From Rhodovarius crocodyli (GTDB lineage Bacteria; Pseudomonadota; Alphaproteobacteria; Acetobacterales; Acetobacteraceae): DNA of 64,000 bases. The position numbers and the translations under genes were made by a program. Below, one piece after another: positions 17,036 through 24,908 of the stretch. Under the pieces are notes generated by a model that was not told the DNA's origin, searched no databases, and saw only the letters and a program-made list of their open reading frames with translations. Location: NCBI RefSeq assembly GCF_004005855.1, contig NZ_SACL01000007.1, positions 124,001 to 188,000 on the forward strand, written 5' to 3'. Numbering within the stretch: the first letter of the stretch is position 1; each line of letters begins with the position of its first letter.

Positions 17036-19660
17036 ATGGCTGAAGCGGAGCCCCCCCGCCCCGATCCCGACGCGCTGCTGGCCCTGGCGGCCAGGGAGCA
17101 TCGCGGCCGCCTGAAGGTGTTCCTCGGCGCCGCCCCGGGCGTGGGCAAGACCTTCGAGATGCTGGCCGAGGCCCGCCGCCGCGCCGCCGGCGGCGACGAT
17201 GTGCTGATCGGCATCGTCGAGACCCACGGCCGGGCCGAGACCATCGCCCAGATCGCGGACCTGCCCATCCTGCCCCGCGCCGCGCTGCACCACCGCGGCC
17301 AGGTGCTGGAGGAGTTCGACCTGGACGCGGCGCTGGCCCGCCGCCCCGCCATCCTGCTGCTGGACGAGCTGGCGCACAGCAACGCCCCCGGCAGCCGCCA
17401 CCCCAAGCGCTGGCAGGATGTCGAGGAACTGCGCGAGGCCGGCATCGAGGTCTGGACCACGATGAACGTCCAGCACCTGGAGAGCCTGGGCGATGCGGTC
17501 GCGCGCATCACCGGCGTGCGCGTGGCCGAGACGGTGCCCGACGCCGTGCTGGCCGGCGCCGACGCGGTGGAGCTGATCGACATCCCGCCCGCCGAGCTGC
17601 TGGACCGCCTGAAGCAGGGCCGCATCTATCGGCCCGAACAGGCCCAGCGGGCGCTGCGCAGCTTCTTCCGCGAAGGCAATCTGGCCGCCCTGCGCGAAAT
17701 GGCGCTGCGCCGCGTGGCGGACCGGGTGGATGCCGACATCACCGGATGGATGCGCGCCAATGCGGTCAGCGGGCCCTGGCCCTCGGGCGACCGGGTGCTG
17801 GCGTTGGTGGGGGCGGACCCGTCGGCCGAGAGCGTGGTGCGGCATGCCCGGCGCATCGCCGATGCGCTGCGCGCGCCGCTGCTGGCGCTGCATGTCGAGG
17901 GCGCGGAGCCGCCCGAGGCCGCGCTGCGCCTGGCCGAAAGCCTGGGCGCCGAGGTGGAGACCGTCGCGGCCCATGATGTGCCGGGCGCCATCCTGGCCCA
18001 TGCGCGCGCGCGCAACGCCACGCATCTGGTGATGGGGCGCGGCCGGCCGGCGCTGTGGCGGCGGCTGACGGGCCGCACGCTGTCGGCCCAGATGGCGCGG
18101 CGCGCCGAGGACTTCACCCTGCACCTGGTGCCGCGCCCGACAGCCTTGCCGCGGCCGCGCCGTGCCGGGCCGCAGGCGCCGCCCTGGCTTTCCTGGGCCT
18201 CCGTGCCGCTGCTGGTGGCGCTGGCCACGCTGGTGGGGGTGGCGACCGACGGCGCGGTGCCCGAGGGGGCGCTGGGCATGGTCTATCTGGTGCCCATCGT
18301 GGCGGCGGCCGTGCTGTTCGGCCCCTGGCACGGGCTGCTCGCGGCGGGGCTCGCCTTCATCTGCTGGAACTTCCTGTTCCTTCCGCCGCGCTACACGCTG
18401 GTCATCGCGGGGCCGCAGGATGTGGTGGGGGCCGTGGTCTTTGCCCTGGTGGCGCTGCTGCTGGCGGGCACCACGGGCAGGCTCGGGCAGTCCATGCGCA
18501 TCACCCGGGCCCGGGCGCGCGGCCTTCGCCGCCTGCTGGAGTTCAGCCGCCGGCTCGGCGGGCCGGGCGGGTTGCCGGAACTGCTGCCCGCCGTGGCGCA
18601 GGAGGCGGCGCGCGCCATGGAGGGCCCCGCCGTGGTCATCCTGCCGCTGCCCCCCCTGGGGCCCGAGGAAGCGCCCGAGCCCGTCATCCGCGCCGCCAAC
18701 CCGGTGGACGCCCAGCCCGATGAGGGTGCGATGGCCGCCGCCCGCTGGGCGCTGCGCCACGGCAAGCCCACCGGGCGCGGCACCGACACGCTGCCCGATG
18801 TCGCCTGGCGTTTCTTGCCGATGCGGACCGCCCATGGGGTGGTGGGCCTGGTCGGCATCCAGCCCCGCGCGCCGGATGGCGAGCGCGACCGGACCCTGGC
18901 CGGCCTGCTGGACCAGGCGGCGGTGGCGATCGAGCGCGCCCAGCTGATGGAGGAGCAGGCGCGCGGCACCGCCCGCGCCGAGACCGAGCAACTGCGCAGC
19001 GCCCTGCTGACCTCGCTGGGCCATGACCTGCGCACGCCGCTGACGGCGATCCGGGGCGCCATCGAGACCCTGCGCGCCAGCCCCGCCCTGTCGGAGGCCA
19101 CGCGCGACGACCTGCTTCTGGCCGCCGAGGAGGAGACGACCCGCCTCGGCCGCTACATCGCCAATATCCTGGACATGGTGCGGATCGAGAACGGGCAGGT
19201 GGTGCCGAAGCGCGAGCCCACCGACATCGCGGACGCCATCGAGGCCGCGGCGGGCCGGCTGCAACGCACCACCGGCCGCCCCATCACGCGTGAGGTCGCG
19301 GCCCTGCCGCTGGTGCCGCTGGACCCCTCCCTGCTGGACCAGGTGCTGGGCAACCTGCTGGACAATGCGCTGAAATTCTCCGGGCCGGACGGCGCCGTGC
19401 GTGCCCGCGCCTGGCGTGACGGGCACGACATCGCCATCGCCGTCGAGGATGAGGGCCCCGGCATCCCGGCCGAGGATCTGCCGCGCATCTTCGACCCCTT
19501 CCACCGGGCGTCCCGCACCGACCATATCGCCGCCGGCACCGGGCTGGGCCTGGCGATCTGCCGGGGGCTGGTGGCCGCCATGGGCGGGCGGATCACCGCT
19601 GAAAGCCCGGCCTTTCCCGGCGGGCGCGGCACCCGCATCGTCATGAGGTTTCCCGTATGA
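17036..19660 (+). CDS. kdpD: Sensor histidine kinase KdpD
   Basis: 874 residues, full KdpD length. In order: the KdpD domain with Walker A-like GAAPGVGKT (about residues 31-39) and LLLDELAHSNAPGSRHPKRW, a universal-stress-type domain (about 245-365), four membrane segments (about 380-490), a GAF-like region, the HisKA box LGHDLRTPLTAI with phospho-acceptor H663, and the ATPase domain with DNALKF and DEGPGIP. In other bacteria it senses potassium limitation and phosphorylates KdpE to switch on kdpFABC. No kdpFABC genes are in the window. The start at 17036 is preferred over ATG 17006, which precedes a hairpin. It overlaps kdpE by four bases. Confidence 0.9.
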   Translation: MAEAEPPRPDPDALLALAAREHRGRLKVFLGAAPGVGKTFEMLAEARRRAAGGDDVLIGIVETHGRAETIAQIADLPILPRAALHHRGQVLEEFDLDAALARRPAILLLDELAHSNAPGSRHPKRWQDVEELREAGIEVWTTMNVQHLESLGDAVARITGVRVAETVPDAVLAGADAVELIDIPPAELLDRLKQGRIYRPEQAQRALRSFFREGNLAALREMALRRVADRVDADITGWMRANAVSGPWPSGDRVLALVGADPSAESVVRHARRIADALRAPLLALHVEGAEPPEAALRLAESLGAEVETVAAHDVPGAILAHARARNATHLVMGRGRPALWRRLTGRTLSAQMARRAEDFTLHLVPRPTALPRPRRAGPQAPPWLSWASVPLLVALATLVGVATDGAVPEGALGMVYLVPIVAAAVLFGPWHGLLAAGLAFICWNFLFLPPRYTLVIAGPQDVVGAVVFALVALLLAGTTGRLGQSMRITRARARGLRRLLEFSRRLGGPGGLPELLPAVAQEAARAMEGPAVVILPLPPLGPEEAPEPVIRAANPVDAQPDEGAMAAARWALRHGKPTGRGTDTLPDVAWRFLPMRTAHGVVGLVGIQPRAPDGERDRTLAGLLDQAAVAIERAQLMEEQARGTARAETEQLRSALLTSLGHDLRTPLTAIRGAIETLRASPALSEATRDDLLLAAEEETTRLGRYIANILDMVRIENGQVVPKREPTDIADAIEAAAGRLQRTTGRPITREVAALPLVPLDPSLLDQVLGNLLDNALKFSGPDGAVRARAWRDGHDIAIAVEDEGPGIPAEDLPRIFDPFHRASRTDHIAAGTGLGLAICRGLVAAMGGRITAESPAFPGGRGTRIVMRFPV

Positions 19661-20349
19661 CCGACCTGGCCCCACCCAAGATCCTGGTGGTGGATGATGA
19701 ACCGCAGATCCATCGCTTCCTGGCCCCCGCGCTGGAGGCTGCGGGCTATGCGCCCCTGCGCGCGCTGACGGGGGCCGAGGGGCTGCGCATGGCGGCCGAG
19801 CGCGCGCCGCGCGCCGTGCTGCTGGACCTCGGCCTGCCTGACATGGACGGCAAGGCGCTGCTGCCGAAGCTGCGCGGCTTCTCCCAGGCGCCGGTCATCA
19901 TCCTCTCGGCGCGTGACCGTGAGGACGAGAAGGTGGCGGCCCTGGATGCGGGCGCGGATGACTATGTGGAAAAGCCCTTCGCCCTCGCTGAACTGCTGGC
20001 CCGGCTGCGCGCGGCCCTGCGCCGGGCGACGGGCGCCGAGGCCCCGCCCGAGATCATCCGCGCAGGCCCGCTCGAGATCGACATGCCCCATCGCCGGGCC
20101 CGGGTGCATGGCGAGGCCCTGCACCTGACCCCGCGCGAATGGGACCTGCTGGCCGCCCTGGCCCGGGCGGGCCAGGACAAGGTGGTGACCCAGCGGCAGC
20201 TGCTGGTCGCCGTCTGGGGCCCCGCCCATGCCGAGGACACGCAGTATCTGCGCGTCTATATCGGCCAGCTTCGCCAGAAGCTGGGAGAGGCCGCGGGCCT
20301 GATCCGTACCGAGCCCGGGGTCGGCTACCGGTTCGGTGAGAGCGCCTGA
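19657..20349 (+). CDS. kdpE: Response regulator KdpE
   Basis: 230 residues: receiver domain followed by an OmpR-type winged helix. Acidic pocket D13-D14, phospho-acceptor D57 (LLDLGLPDMDG) and Lys106 (YVEKPF) are all present. The DNA-binding part contains LTPREWDLLAALAR and YLRVYIGQLRQKL, and ends with the usual GVGYRF. It overlaps the kdpD stop (ATGA). It would activate kdpFABC transcription, with the target operon elsewhere in the genome. Its 3' end overlaps the convergent hydrolase gene by 25 bases. Confidence 0.92.
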   Translation: MTDLAPPKILVVDDEPQIHRFLAPALEAAGYAPLRALTGAEGLRMAAERAPRAVLLDLGLPDMDGKALLPKLRGFSQAPVIILSARDREDEKVAALDAGADDYVEKPFALAELLARLRAALRRATGAEAPPEIIRAGPLEIDMPHRRARVHGEALHLTPREWDLLAALARAGQDKVVTQRQLLVAVWGPAHAEDTQYLRVYIGQLRQKLGEAAGLIRTEPGVGYRFGESA

Positions 20350-20933
20350 AGCCACTTTCCGGCCAGCGCCATGTCCATGCCGCTCAGCCCATGGCCGACC
20401 GGCAGCTCATGATGCGTGACCGCGGCGCCATCGGCCTGTAGCAGCCCGGCAAGCGCCGCGCTGTTGGCCGCCGGCACGATCGGGTCCTGGCTGCCCGAGA
20501 GCAGCAGCACCGGCGTGCCGGAGAGGTCCGCCACGGGCGGCTCCGCGAAGGGCATCATCGCCCGGATCAGCGCGGCGCCGCCCAGCAGCCCCGGGTGGCG
20601 CAGCAGCAGCGCCGCCGCGATGTTGGCCCCGTTGGAGAAGCCGACCGCCACCGGCGCGGGGATGCCGTAGCGCCCCCGTGCCTCCGTCACGAAGCCTGCC
20701 AGCTCATCCGTGCGCCGGCGCAGGTCGTCCTCGTCGAAGACGCCCTCCGCCAGGCGGCGGAAGAAGCGGGGCATGCCCTGTTCCAGAACCTTCCCGCGCG
20801 GGGAGAGCAGCGCCGCCCCCGGCGCCAGCCGCCGCCCCAGCGGCAGCAGGTCATGCTCGTCGCCGCCCGTGCCGTGCAGCAGCAGCAGTGCCGGTGCATG
20901 GCCGGGCTCGAACACATGGATGAAGTCGCTCAT
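20325..20933 (-). CDS. Alpha/beta hydrolase, phospholipase/carboxylesterase family (MhqD-like)
   Basis: 202 residues. Serine hydrolase fold: LLLLHGTGGDEHDLLPLGRRL near the start, nucleophile elbow GFSNGAN, acid in GSQDPIVP and histidine in VGHGLS. This matches the carboxylesterase group that includes Bacillus MhqD, which is induced by quinones. The start at 20933 has AAGGAGG five bases upstream; the frame extends further but without such a site. It lies downstream of the ring-cleaving dioxygenase gene on the same strand, 97 bases apart. Its 3' end overlaps kdpE. Function in quinone or hydroquinone detoxification is inferred from the pairing. Confidence 0.75.
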   Translation of the reverse strand: MSDFIHVFEPGHAPALLLLHGTGGDEHDLLPLGRRLAPGAALLSPRGKVLEQGMPRFFRRLAEGVFDEDDLRRRTDELAGFVTEARGRYGIPAPVAVGFSNGANIAAALLLRHPGLLGGAALIRAMMPFAEPPVADLSGTPVLLLSGSQDPIVPAANSAALAGLLQADGAAVTHHELPVGHGLSGMDMALAGKWLQALSPNR

Positions 20934-21030
20934 CCTTGCCTCCTTCGAGGCGTGACCCTCCGGATCACGTCTCGCTGATGGATCGTCGTGTGATTCATGC
21001 CTGCGGTGTTTCCACCTGCGGCGATCACAC

Positions 21031-21954
21031 TCAGCCAAGGTCAGGCAGCGCCGCCTCGATGGCCGCGCGATGGCCCTCCAGGAAGGCCGGCAGCTTCAGT
21101 GCGCCGCCCAGGCTCCCGGCCGGTTCATCCACGGCGAAGCCCGGGATGTCGGTCGCGATCTCGAACAGCACATGCCCAGGCTCCCGGAAGTACACGGAGC
21201 GGAAATAGTCCCGGTCCTTCTGCTCGGTGGTGCGCAGCCCGTGGTTGGCCAGCAGCTTGCGGGCCATCTCCATTTCCTCCGCGTCGTCGGCGGCGCGGAA
21301 GGCCAGGTGATGCACCGAGCCGCGACCGAGCCGCGCCGGCAGGAAGCCGCCCACCGCCCGCAGGTCCACCACCCCGCCGAGCGTGGTGCCCGGCACGGCG
21401 TAGCGGGTGGTGTCGCCCTCGCGGCCCGTCTCCTGGAAGCCGAACACGTCGGTCAGGATGGCGCCCGTCGCCTCGGTCTTCTCCAGCATCAGGCTGACGC
21501 TGTGGAAGCCGCGGATGGCATGTTCCACCGGAACCTCGCTGCCGGCCCAGGCGGGCTCTGCCTCGATGCCCGCAATGCCGAGCAGGGCCAGGCGCATGCC
21601 GTCCGGGTCACGGAAGGTGAGGCGGGTTTCGCCGAAGCGCGTCTCGCGCTCGACGCCCTGGTTCACCAGCCGCTGCGTCCAGTAGCCGATCGAGGCCTGG
21701 GGGATGCGGAATACCGTCTCCTGCAGCTCTCCCACGCCGGCGCGGCCGGGGGCCGCGTGTTCCCAGGGGAAGAAGGTCAGGATGGTGCCGGGGCTGCCGG
21801 CCTCGTCGCCGTAATAGAAGTGGTAGGCGCCGGGATCGTCGAAGTTCACCGTCTTCTTCACCAGGCGCAGGCCCAGGGTGCGGGTATAGAAATCGAGGTT
21901 CTGCCGCGCCTTGCCGGCGATGGCGGTGACATGATGGATGCCATGAGCGGACAT
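21031..21954 (-). CDS. Ring-cleaving dioxygenase, VOC family (MhqO/MhqE-like)
   Basis: 307 residues made of two vicinal-oxygen-chelate modules. Metal ligands are the His of GIHHVTAIAG, His of SVHHLAFRA in the second module and Glu of HVLFEIATD, all conserved as in this group. The first module carries DFYTRTLGLRLVKKTVNFDD. MhqO and MhqE in Bacillus are dioxygenases for hydroquinone and catechol-type compounds. GGAG lies before ATG 21954, and an upstream ATG at 22050 would run through the regulatory region. Together with the neighbouring MhqD-like hydrolase and divergent DoxX gene it forms an apparent quinone-detoxification locus. Confidence 0.82.
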   Translation of the reverse strand: MSAHGIHHVTAIAGKARQNLDFYTRTLGLRLVKKTVNFDDPGAYHFYYGDEAGSPGTILTFFPWEHAAPGRAGVGELQETVFRIPQASIGYWTQRLVNQGVERETRFGETRLTFRDPDGMRLALLGIAGIEAEPAWAGSEVPVEHAIRGFHSVSLMLEKTEATGAILTDVFGFQETGREGDTTRYAVPGTTLGGVVDLRAVGGFLPARLGRGSVHHLAFRAADDAEEMEMARKLLANHGLRTTEQKDRDYFRSVYFREPGHVLFEIATDIPGFAVDEPAGSLGGALKLPAFLEGHRAAIEAALPDLG

Positions 21955-22005
21955 GATTGCGATCTCCTGAGGCGCATCGGTGCGCCGTTGGCCATAGGAA
22001 TTGTC

Positions 22006-22062
22006 GCAATGCCGAGGGATTTCCAGCGCAATGTTATTGCGTGAATGCAATCACGGCATTGC
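22006..22062. promoter_or_regulatory. Nested dyad in the divergent dioxygenase/DoxX promoter region
   Basis: Two inverted repeats share one centre, near 22034. The inner one is CGCAATGTTATTGCG (22027-22041, 6-bp arms); the outer arms are GCAATGCCG (22006-22014) and CGGCATTGC (22054-22062). An overlapping ATTGCGTGAATGCAAT (22036-22051) contains the T-N11-A box expected of LysR-type regulators. A LysR gene lies two genes downstream at 22648. Confidence 0.5.
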
Positions 22063-22150
22063 CGCCTTCGTCATGGTGCGGCGGCGGCCCCCTCGTCATT
22101 CTCCCGGCCAACAGATGCCCCGACGGCATCCCCGAACCGGAGATTTTCCC

Positions 22151-22579
22151 ATGATCGATACGCGCCTTGCCCCCTATGCCCTGCTGCTGCTTCGGCTGTC
22201 GCTCGGTGTCATGTTCATCGCCCATGCCTGGCTGAAGATCGCGGTCTTCACCGTGCCGGGCTTCGCGGGCTTCATGGCCCAGGTGGGCTTCCCGCCCATC
22301 CTCGCCTGGCCGGTGGTGCTGGCCGAGCTGATCGGCGGCGTGGCCCTGGTGCTGGGCCTCTATGGCCGGCTGGTATCCGTGCTGATGCTGCCGGTGCTGG
22401 CCGGCGCGCTGCTGGTGCATGCCGGCAATGGCTGGGTGTTCAACGCGCCCAATGGCGGCTGGGAATACCCGGCCTTCCTGATGGTGGGCGCGCTGGTGCA
22501 GGCCCTGGCCGGTGACGGTGCCCTGGCCCTGCGCCGCACCCCGGTGCCGGCCGCCGGCGCCCGGCCGGCGGTGGCCTGA
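22151..22579 (+). CDS. DoxX family membrane protein (MhqP-like)
   Basis: 142 residues with four hydrophobic segments. The DoxX signature is present: LLLLRLSLGVMFIAHAWLKI at the N-terminus, GFPPILAWPVVLAELIGG in the middle and GNGWVFNAPNGGWEYPAFLM near the C-terminus. DoxX-type proteins sit in the cytoplasmic membrane and are often linked to oxidative or electrophile stress; MhqP of Bacillus is a member and is cotranscribed with the dioxygenase MhqO. Start 22151 has GGAG ten bases upstream. The gene is divergent from the dioxygenase and is followed by a terminator and a LysR gene. Confidence 0.82.
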   Translation: MIDTRLAPYALLLLRLSLGVMFIAHAWLKIAVFTVPGFAGFMAQVGFPPILAWPVVLAELIGGVALVLGLYGRLVSVLMLPVLAGALLVHAGNGWVFNAPNGGWEYPAFLMVGALVQALAGDGALALRRTPVPAAGARPAVA

Positions 22580-22603
22580 ATCGCCCCACGCCTCTAAGCT
22601 CGG

Positions 22604-22630
22604 AAGGGCGGCGCTCGCGCCGCCCTTTCT
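22604..22630 (+). terminator. Terminator after the DoxX gene
   Basis: AAGGGCGGCG (22604-22613) and CGCCGCCCTT (22618-22627) form a perfect 10-bp stem with loop CTCG, followed by TCTG. It lies between DoxX and the LysR gene. Confidence 0.6.
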
Positions 22631-22647
22631 GCGTTTGGGGGGACCCC

Positions 22648-23535
22648 GTGAAGGAACCGGCCCGCACCCTGGCCTGGGATGATTTCCGCCTGATCGCGGC
22701 CGTGGCCGAAACCCGCAACCTGCCCGCCGCCGCGGCCCGGCTGGGCATCGACCATTCCACGGTGTTTCGCCGGTTGCGCCAGGTGGAGGTCCTGCTGGGC
22801 CAGCCCTTGTTCGAGCGCCACCGCAGCGGCTACACGCTGACCCCCGCCGGGGAGGAAGTGGCCTCCCTCGCCGCCCGCGTGGATGAGGACATCACCGCCG
22901 TGACCCGCCGCCTGGCGGGTGCGGCACCCGCGCCCTCGGGCGAGGTGCGGCTGGCCACCAGCGACAGCCTGCTGGAGCTGATCATGCCCATGCTGGGGCG
23001 GTTCCGCGCGGCCAACCCTTCGATCCGGCTGGATGTCGTCACGGGCAACGCCGCCCTGAACCTGTCCCGCCGCGATGCCGATGTGGCGGTGCGCGCCACC
23101 GACAACCCGCCCGACACGCTGGTCGGCCGCCGCGTCGCGCGCATCGCCTGGGCGCTGTACGCCCCCGCCATCCGCCCCACCCCGCATGACGCGCTGGCTG
23201 AATCCGATTGGGTCTGCCTGGGCGAGAACCTGGCGGGCCTCAAGGTGGTGCGCCACGCCCGCGCCATGGTGCCGCCCGAGCGCATCGCCGGGCGCTTCGA
23301 CACCGTGCTGGGCCTGGCCCGCGCCGTGGAGGCAGGCGTGGGTGTGGGGCATCTGCCCTGTTTCCTGGGCGATGCCTGGCCGGGGCTGACCCAGCTGGCG
23401 CCGCCGGTGGAGGAATATGCCTCCGACCTCTGGCTGCTGACCCACCCGGATCTGCGCCATACGCCCCGGGTGCGGGCAGTGATGGACAGCCTGGCGGCAC
23501 AGATCGCGGAGAAGCGCGCCCTGATCGAGGGGTGA
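22648..23535 (+). CDS. LysR family transcriptional regulator
   Basis: 295 residues. An N-terminal winged helix-turn-helix (AAAARLGIDHSTVFRRLRQV, then GQPLFERHRSGYTLTPAGE) is followed by a periplasmic-binding-like effector domain. The gene starts with GTG at 22648. LysR proteins bind a T-N11-A box and respond to a small ligand. The closest matching site is the nested dyad at 22006-22062 between the dioxygenase and DoxX genes, so it is the likely regulator of this quinone-type cluster. In Bacillus the analogous genes are under a MarR protein, so the regulator class differs. Effector unknown. Confidence 0.85.
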   Translation: MKEPARTLAWDDFRLIAAVAETRNLPAAAARLGIDHSTVFRRLRQVEVLLGQPLFERHRSGYTLTPAGEEVASLAARVDEDITAVTRRLAGAAPAPSGEVRLATSDSLLELIMPMLGRFRAANPSIRLDVVTGNAALNLSRRDADVAVRATDNPPDTLVGRRVARIAWALYAPAIRPTPHDALAESDWVCLGENLAGLKVVRHARAMVPPERIAGRFDTVLGLARAVEAGVGVGHLPCFLGDAWPGLTQLAPPVEEYASDLWLLTHPDLRHTPRVRAVMDSLAAQIAEKRALIEG

Positions 23536-23593
23536 GCGCATTGCCGCCCGCCCCCGGCTGTGTCGAGATGCCCCACCGCAAGGAGGCAGGGAC

Positions 23594-24655
23594 ATGATAG
23601 GTGACGGCACCCCCAGGCGCGTGGCGCTGGGCACCGGCCTGGCGCTGGGCGCCGTGAAGCTGGCGCAGGCCGCGGAGTTCCCCACCCCGCGTGAGGGCAG
23701 CTTCATCGCCCGCGACTTCCGCTTCCACACCCGCGAAACCCTGCCCGAACTGCGCATTCGCTACTTCACCCTGGGCGAGCCCACCGGCCAGCCGGTGCTG
23801 ATCCTGCACGGCACGGCGGGTTCCGCGCGCAACATGCTGTCCCAGGCCTTCGCCGGAGAGCTGTTCGGCCCCGGCCAGCCGCTGGATGCCCAGCGCCATT
23901 TCATCATCATCCCCGATGCGCTGGGGGCGGCCGGCTCCTCCAAGCCCTCGGACGGGCTGGGGGCGCGCTTCCCGCGCTACAACTACGCCGACATGGTGCA
24001 GGCGCAGCATCGCCTCGTGACCGAGGGGCTGGGCATCCGGCATCTGCGGCTGGTGCTGGGCAATTCCATGGGCGGCATGCACGCCTGGCTATGGGGCGTG
24101 ACCTATCCGGATTTCATGGACGCGGTCGTGCCCATGGCCTCGCAGCCCACGGAGATGGCCAGTCGCAACTGGATCATGCGCCGCCTGCTGATCGAGACCA
24201 TCCGCCAGGACCCCGCCTACAACAACGGGAATTACACCACACAGCCGCCCAGCATGCGGCTGGCGGATGTGATGTTCTCCGCCGCCACCAATGGCGGCAC
24301 GCTGCATTACCAGCGCATCGCGCCGACGCGGGAGGCTGCGGACAAGCTGGTGGATGAACGCCTGGCCGCGCCCGCGCGCTCCGACGCCAACGACTTCATC
24401 TGGCAGTGGGATGCCTCGCGCGACTACAACCCGGCACCGCTGCTGGGCCGCATCAAGGCCCGCGTGCTGGCCATCAACGCCGCCGACGACGAACGCAACC
24501 CGCCCGAGACCGGGTTGATGCAGGCGGCCATGCAGCGGATCCCGGGCGCGCGCTACGTGCTGATCCCGGCCAGCGACCAGACCATGGGCCACGGCACCAC
24601 CAACCGCGCGCGCTTCTGGCGGGATGAACTGCGGAGCTTCCTGGGGGCGGTGTGA
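23594..24655 (+). CDS. Exported alpha/beta-fold hydrolase, MetX (homoserine acetyltransferase)-like
   Basis: 353 residues. The N-terminus (TPRRVALGTGLALGAVKLAQA) is a signal peptide with twin Arg, so export is likely, unlike genuine MetX. The fold is that of the MetX-like group: VLILHGTAGSARNML, IIIPDALGAAGSSKPSDG, nucleophile elbow LGNSMGGMHAW, acid in NAADDERNPP and histidine in GHGTT. MetX proper is cytoplasmic, so this is better called an exported hydrolase of that family with an unknown ester or amide substrate. GGAGG lies about seven bases before the ATG. The gene ends directly before repeat element A. Confidence 0.78.
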   Translation: MIGDGTPRRVALGTGLALGAVKLAQAAEFPTPREGSFIARDFRFHTRETLPELRIRYFTLGEPTGQPVLILHGTAGSARNMLSQAFAGELFGPGQPLDAQRHFIIIPDALGAAGSSKPSDGLGARFPRYNYADMVQAQHRLVTEGLGIRHLRLVLGNSMGGMHAWLWGVTYPDFMDAVVPMASQPTEMASRNWIMRRLLIETIRQDPAYNNGNYTTQPPSMRLADVMFSAATNGGTLHYQRIAPTREAADKLVDERLAAPARSDANDFIWQWDASRDYNPAPLLGRIKARVLAINAADDERNPPETGLMQAAMQRIPGARYVLIPASDQTMGHGTTNRARFWRDELRSFLGAV

Positions 24656-24658
24656 AGC

Positions 24659-24908
24659 GGGGGCCTTGCCCCCGGGCCCCCACCGAGGGGCTCTGCCCCT
24701 CGGCACCCCGCCAAAGGCCGAAAGGCCTTTGGAAACCGGGAGCTGAAAGTATGGGGAAGGGGCTGCGAAGGCGCGCTGGGCCGCAGGGCGCTTTGAGCCC
24801 CTTTCCCATACTTTCAGTTAACTGATGGGTTCCAAGGGTCGTTACGACCCTTGGCGGGTGTCCAGAGGGCAGGGCCCTTTGGCGGGGGTCAGGGGGCAGC
24901 GCCCCCTG
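24659..24908. repeat. Mosaic hairpin intergenic element, copy A
   Basis: This fills the gap between two convergent genes and enters the second. Hairpins in order: GGGGGC/GCCCCC (24659-24673); CCGAGGGGC/GCCCCTCGG (24683-24703); linker ACCCCG; CCAAAGGCC/GGCCTTTGG with GAAA loop (24711-24732); a 22-bp stem with one G-T mismatch (24743-24764 with 24796-24817); CCAAGGGTCG/CGACCCTTGG (24832-24854); linker GGCGGGTGTCC; then CAGGGGGC/GCCCCCTG (24890-24908). The linker and following block match copy C almost base for base. Its core stem differs from the AT-rich core of copies B and C. Confidence 0.75.

Noticed and set aside
15779-19675. 1298-codon minus-strand frame opposite the Bug and kdpD genes
   Set aside because: Shadow frame: GC-rich third positions suppress stops on the opposite strand. 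No known motifs, and it spans two well-defined genes and their gap.
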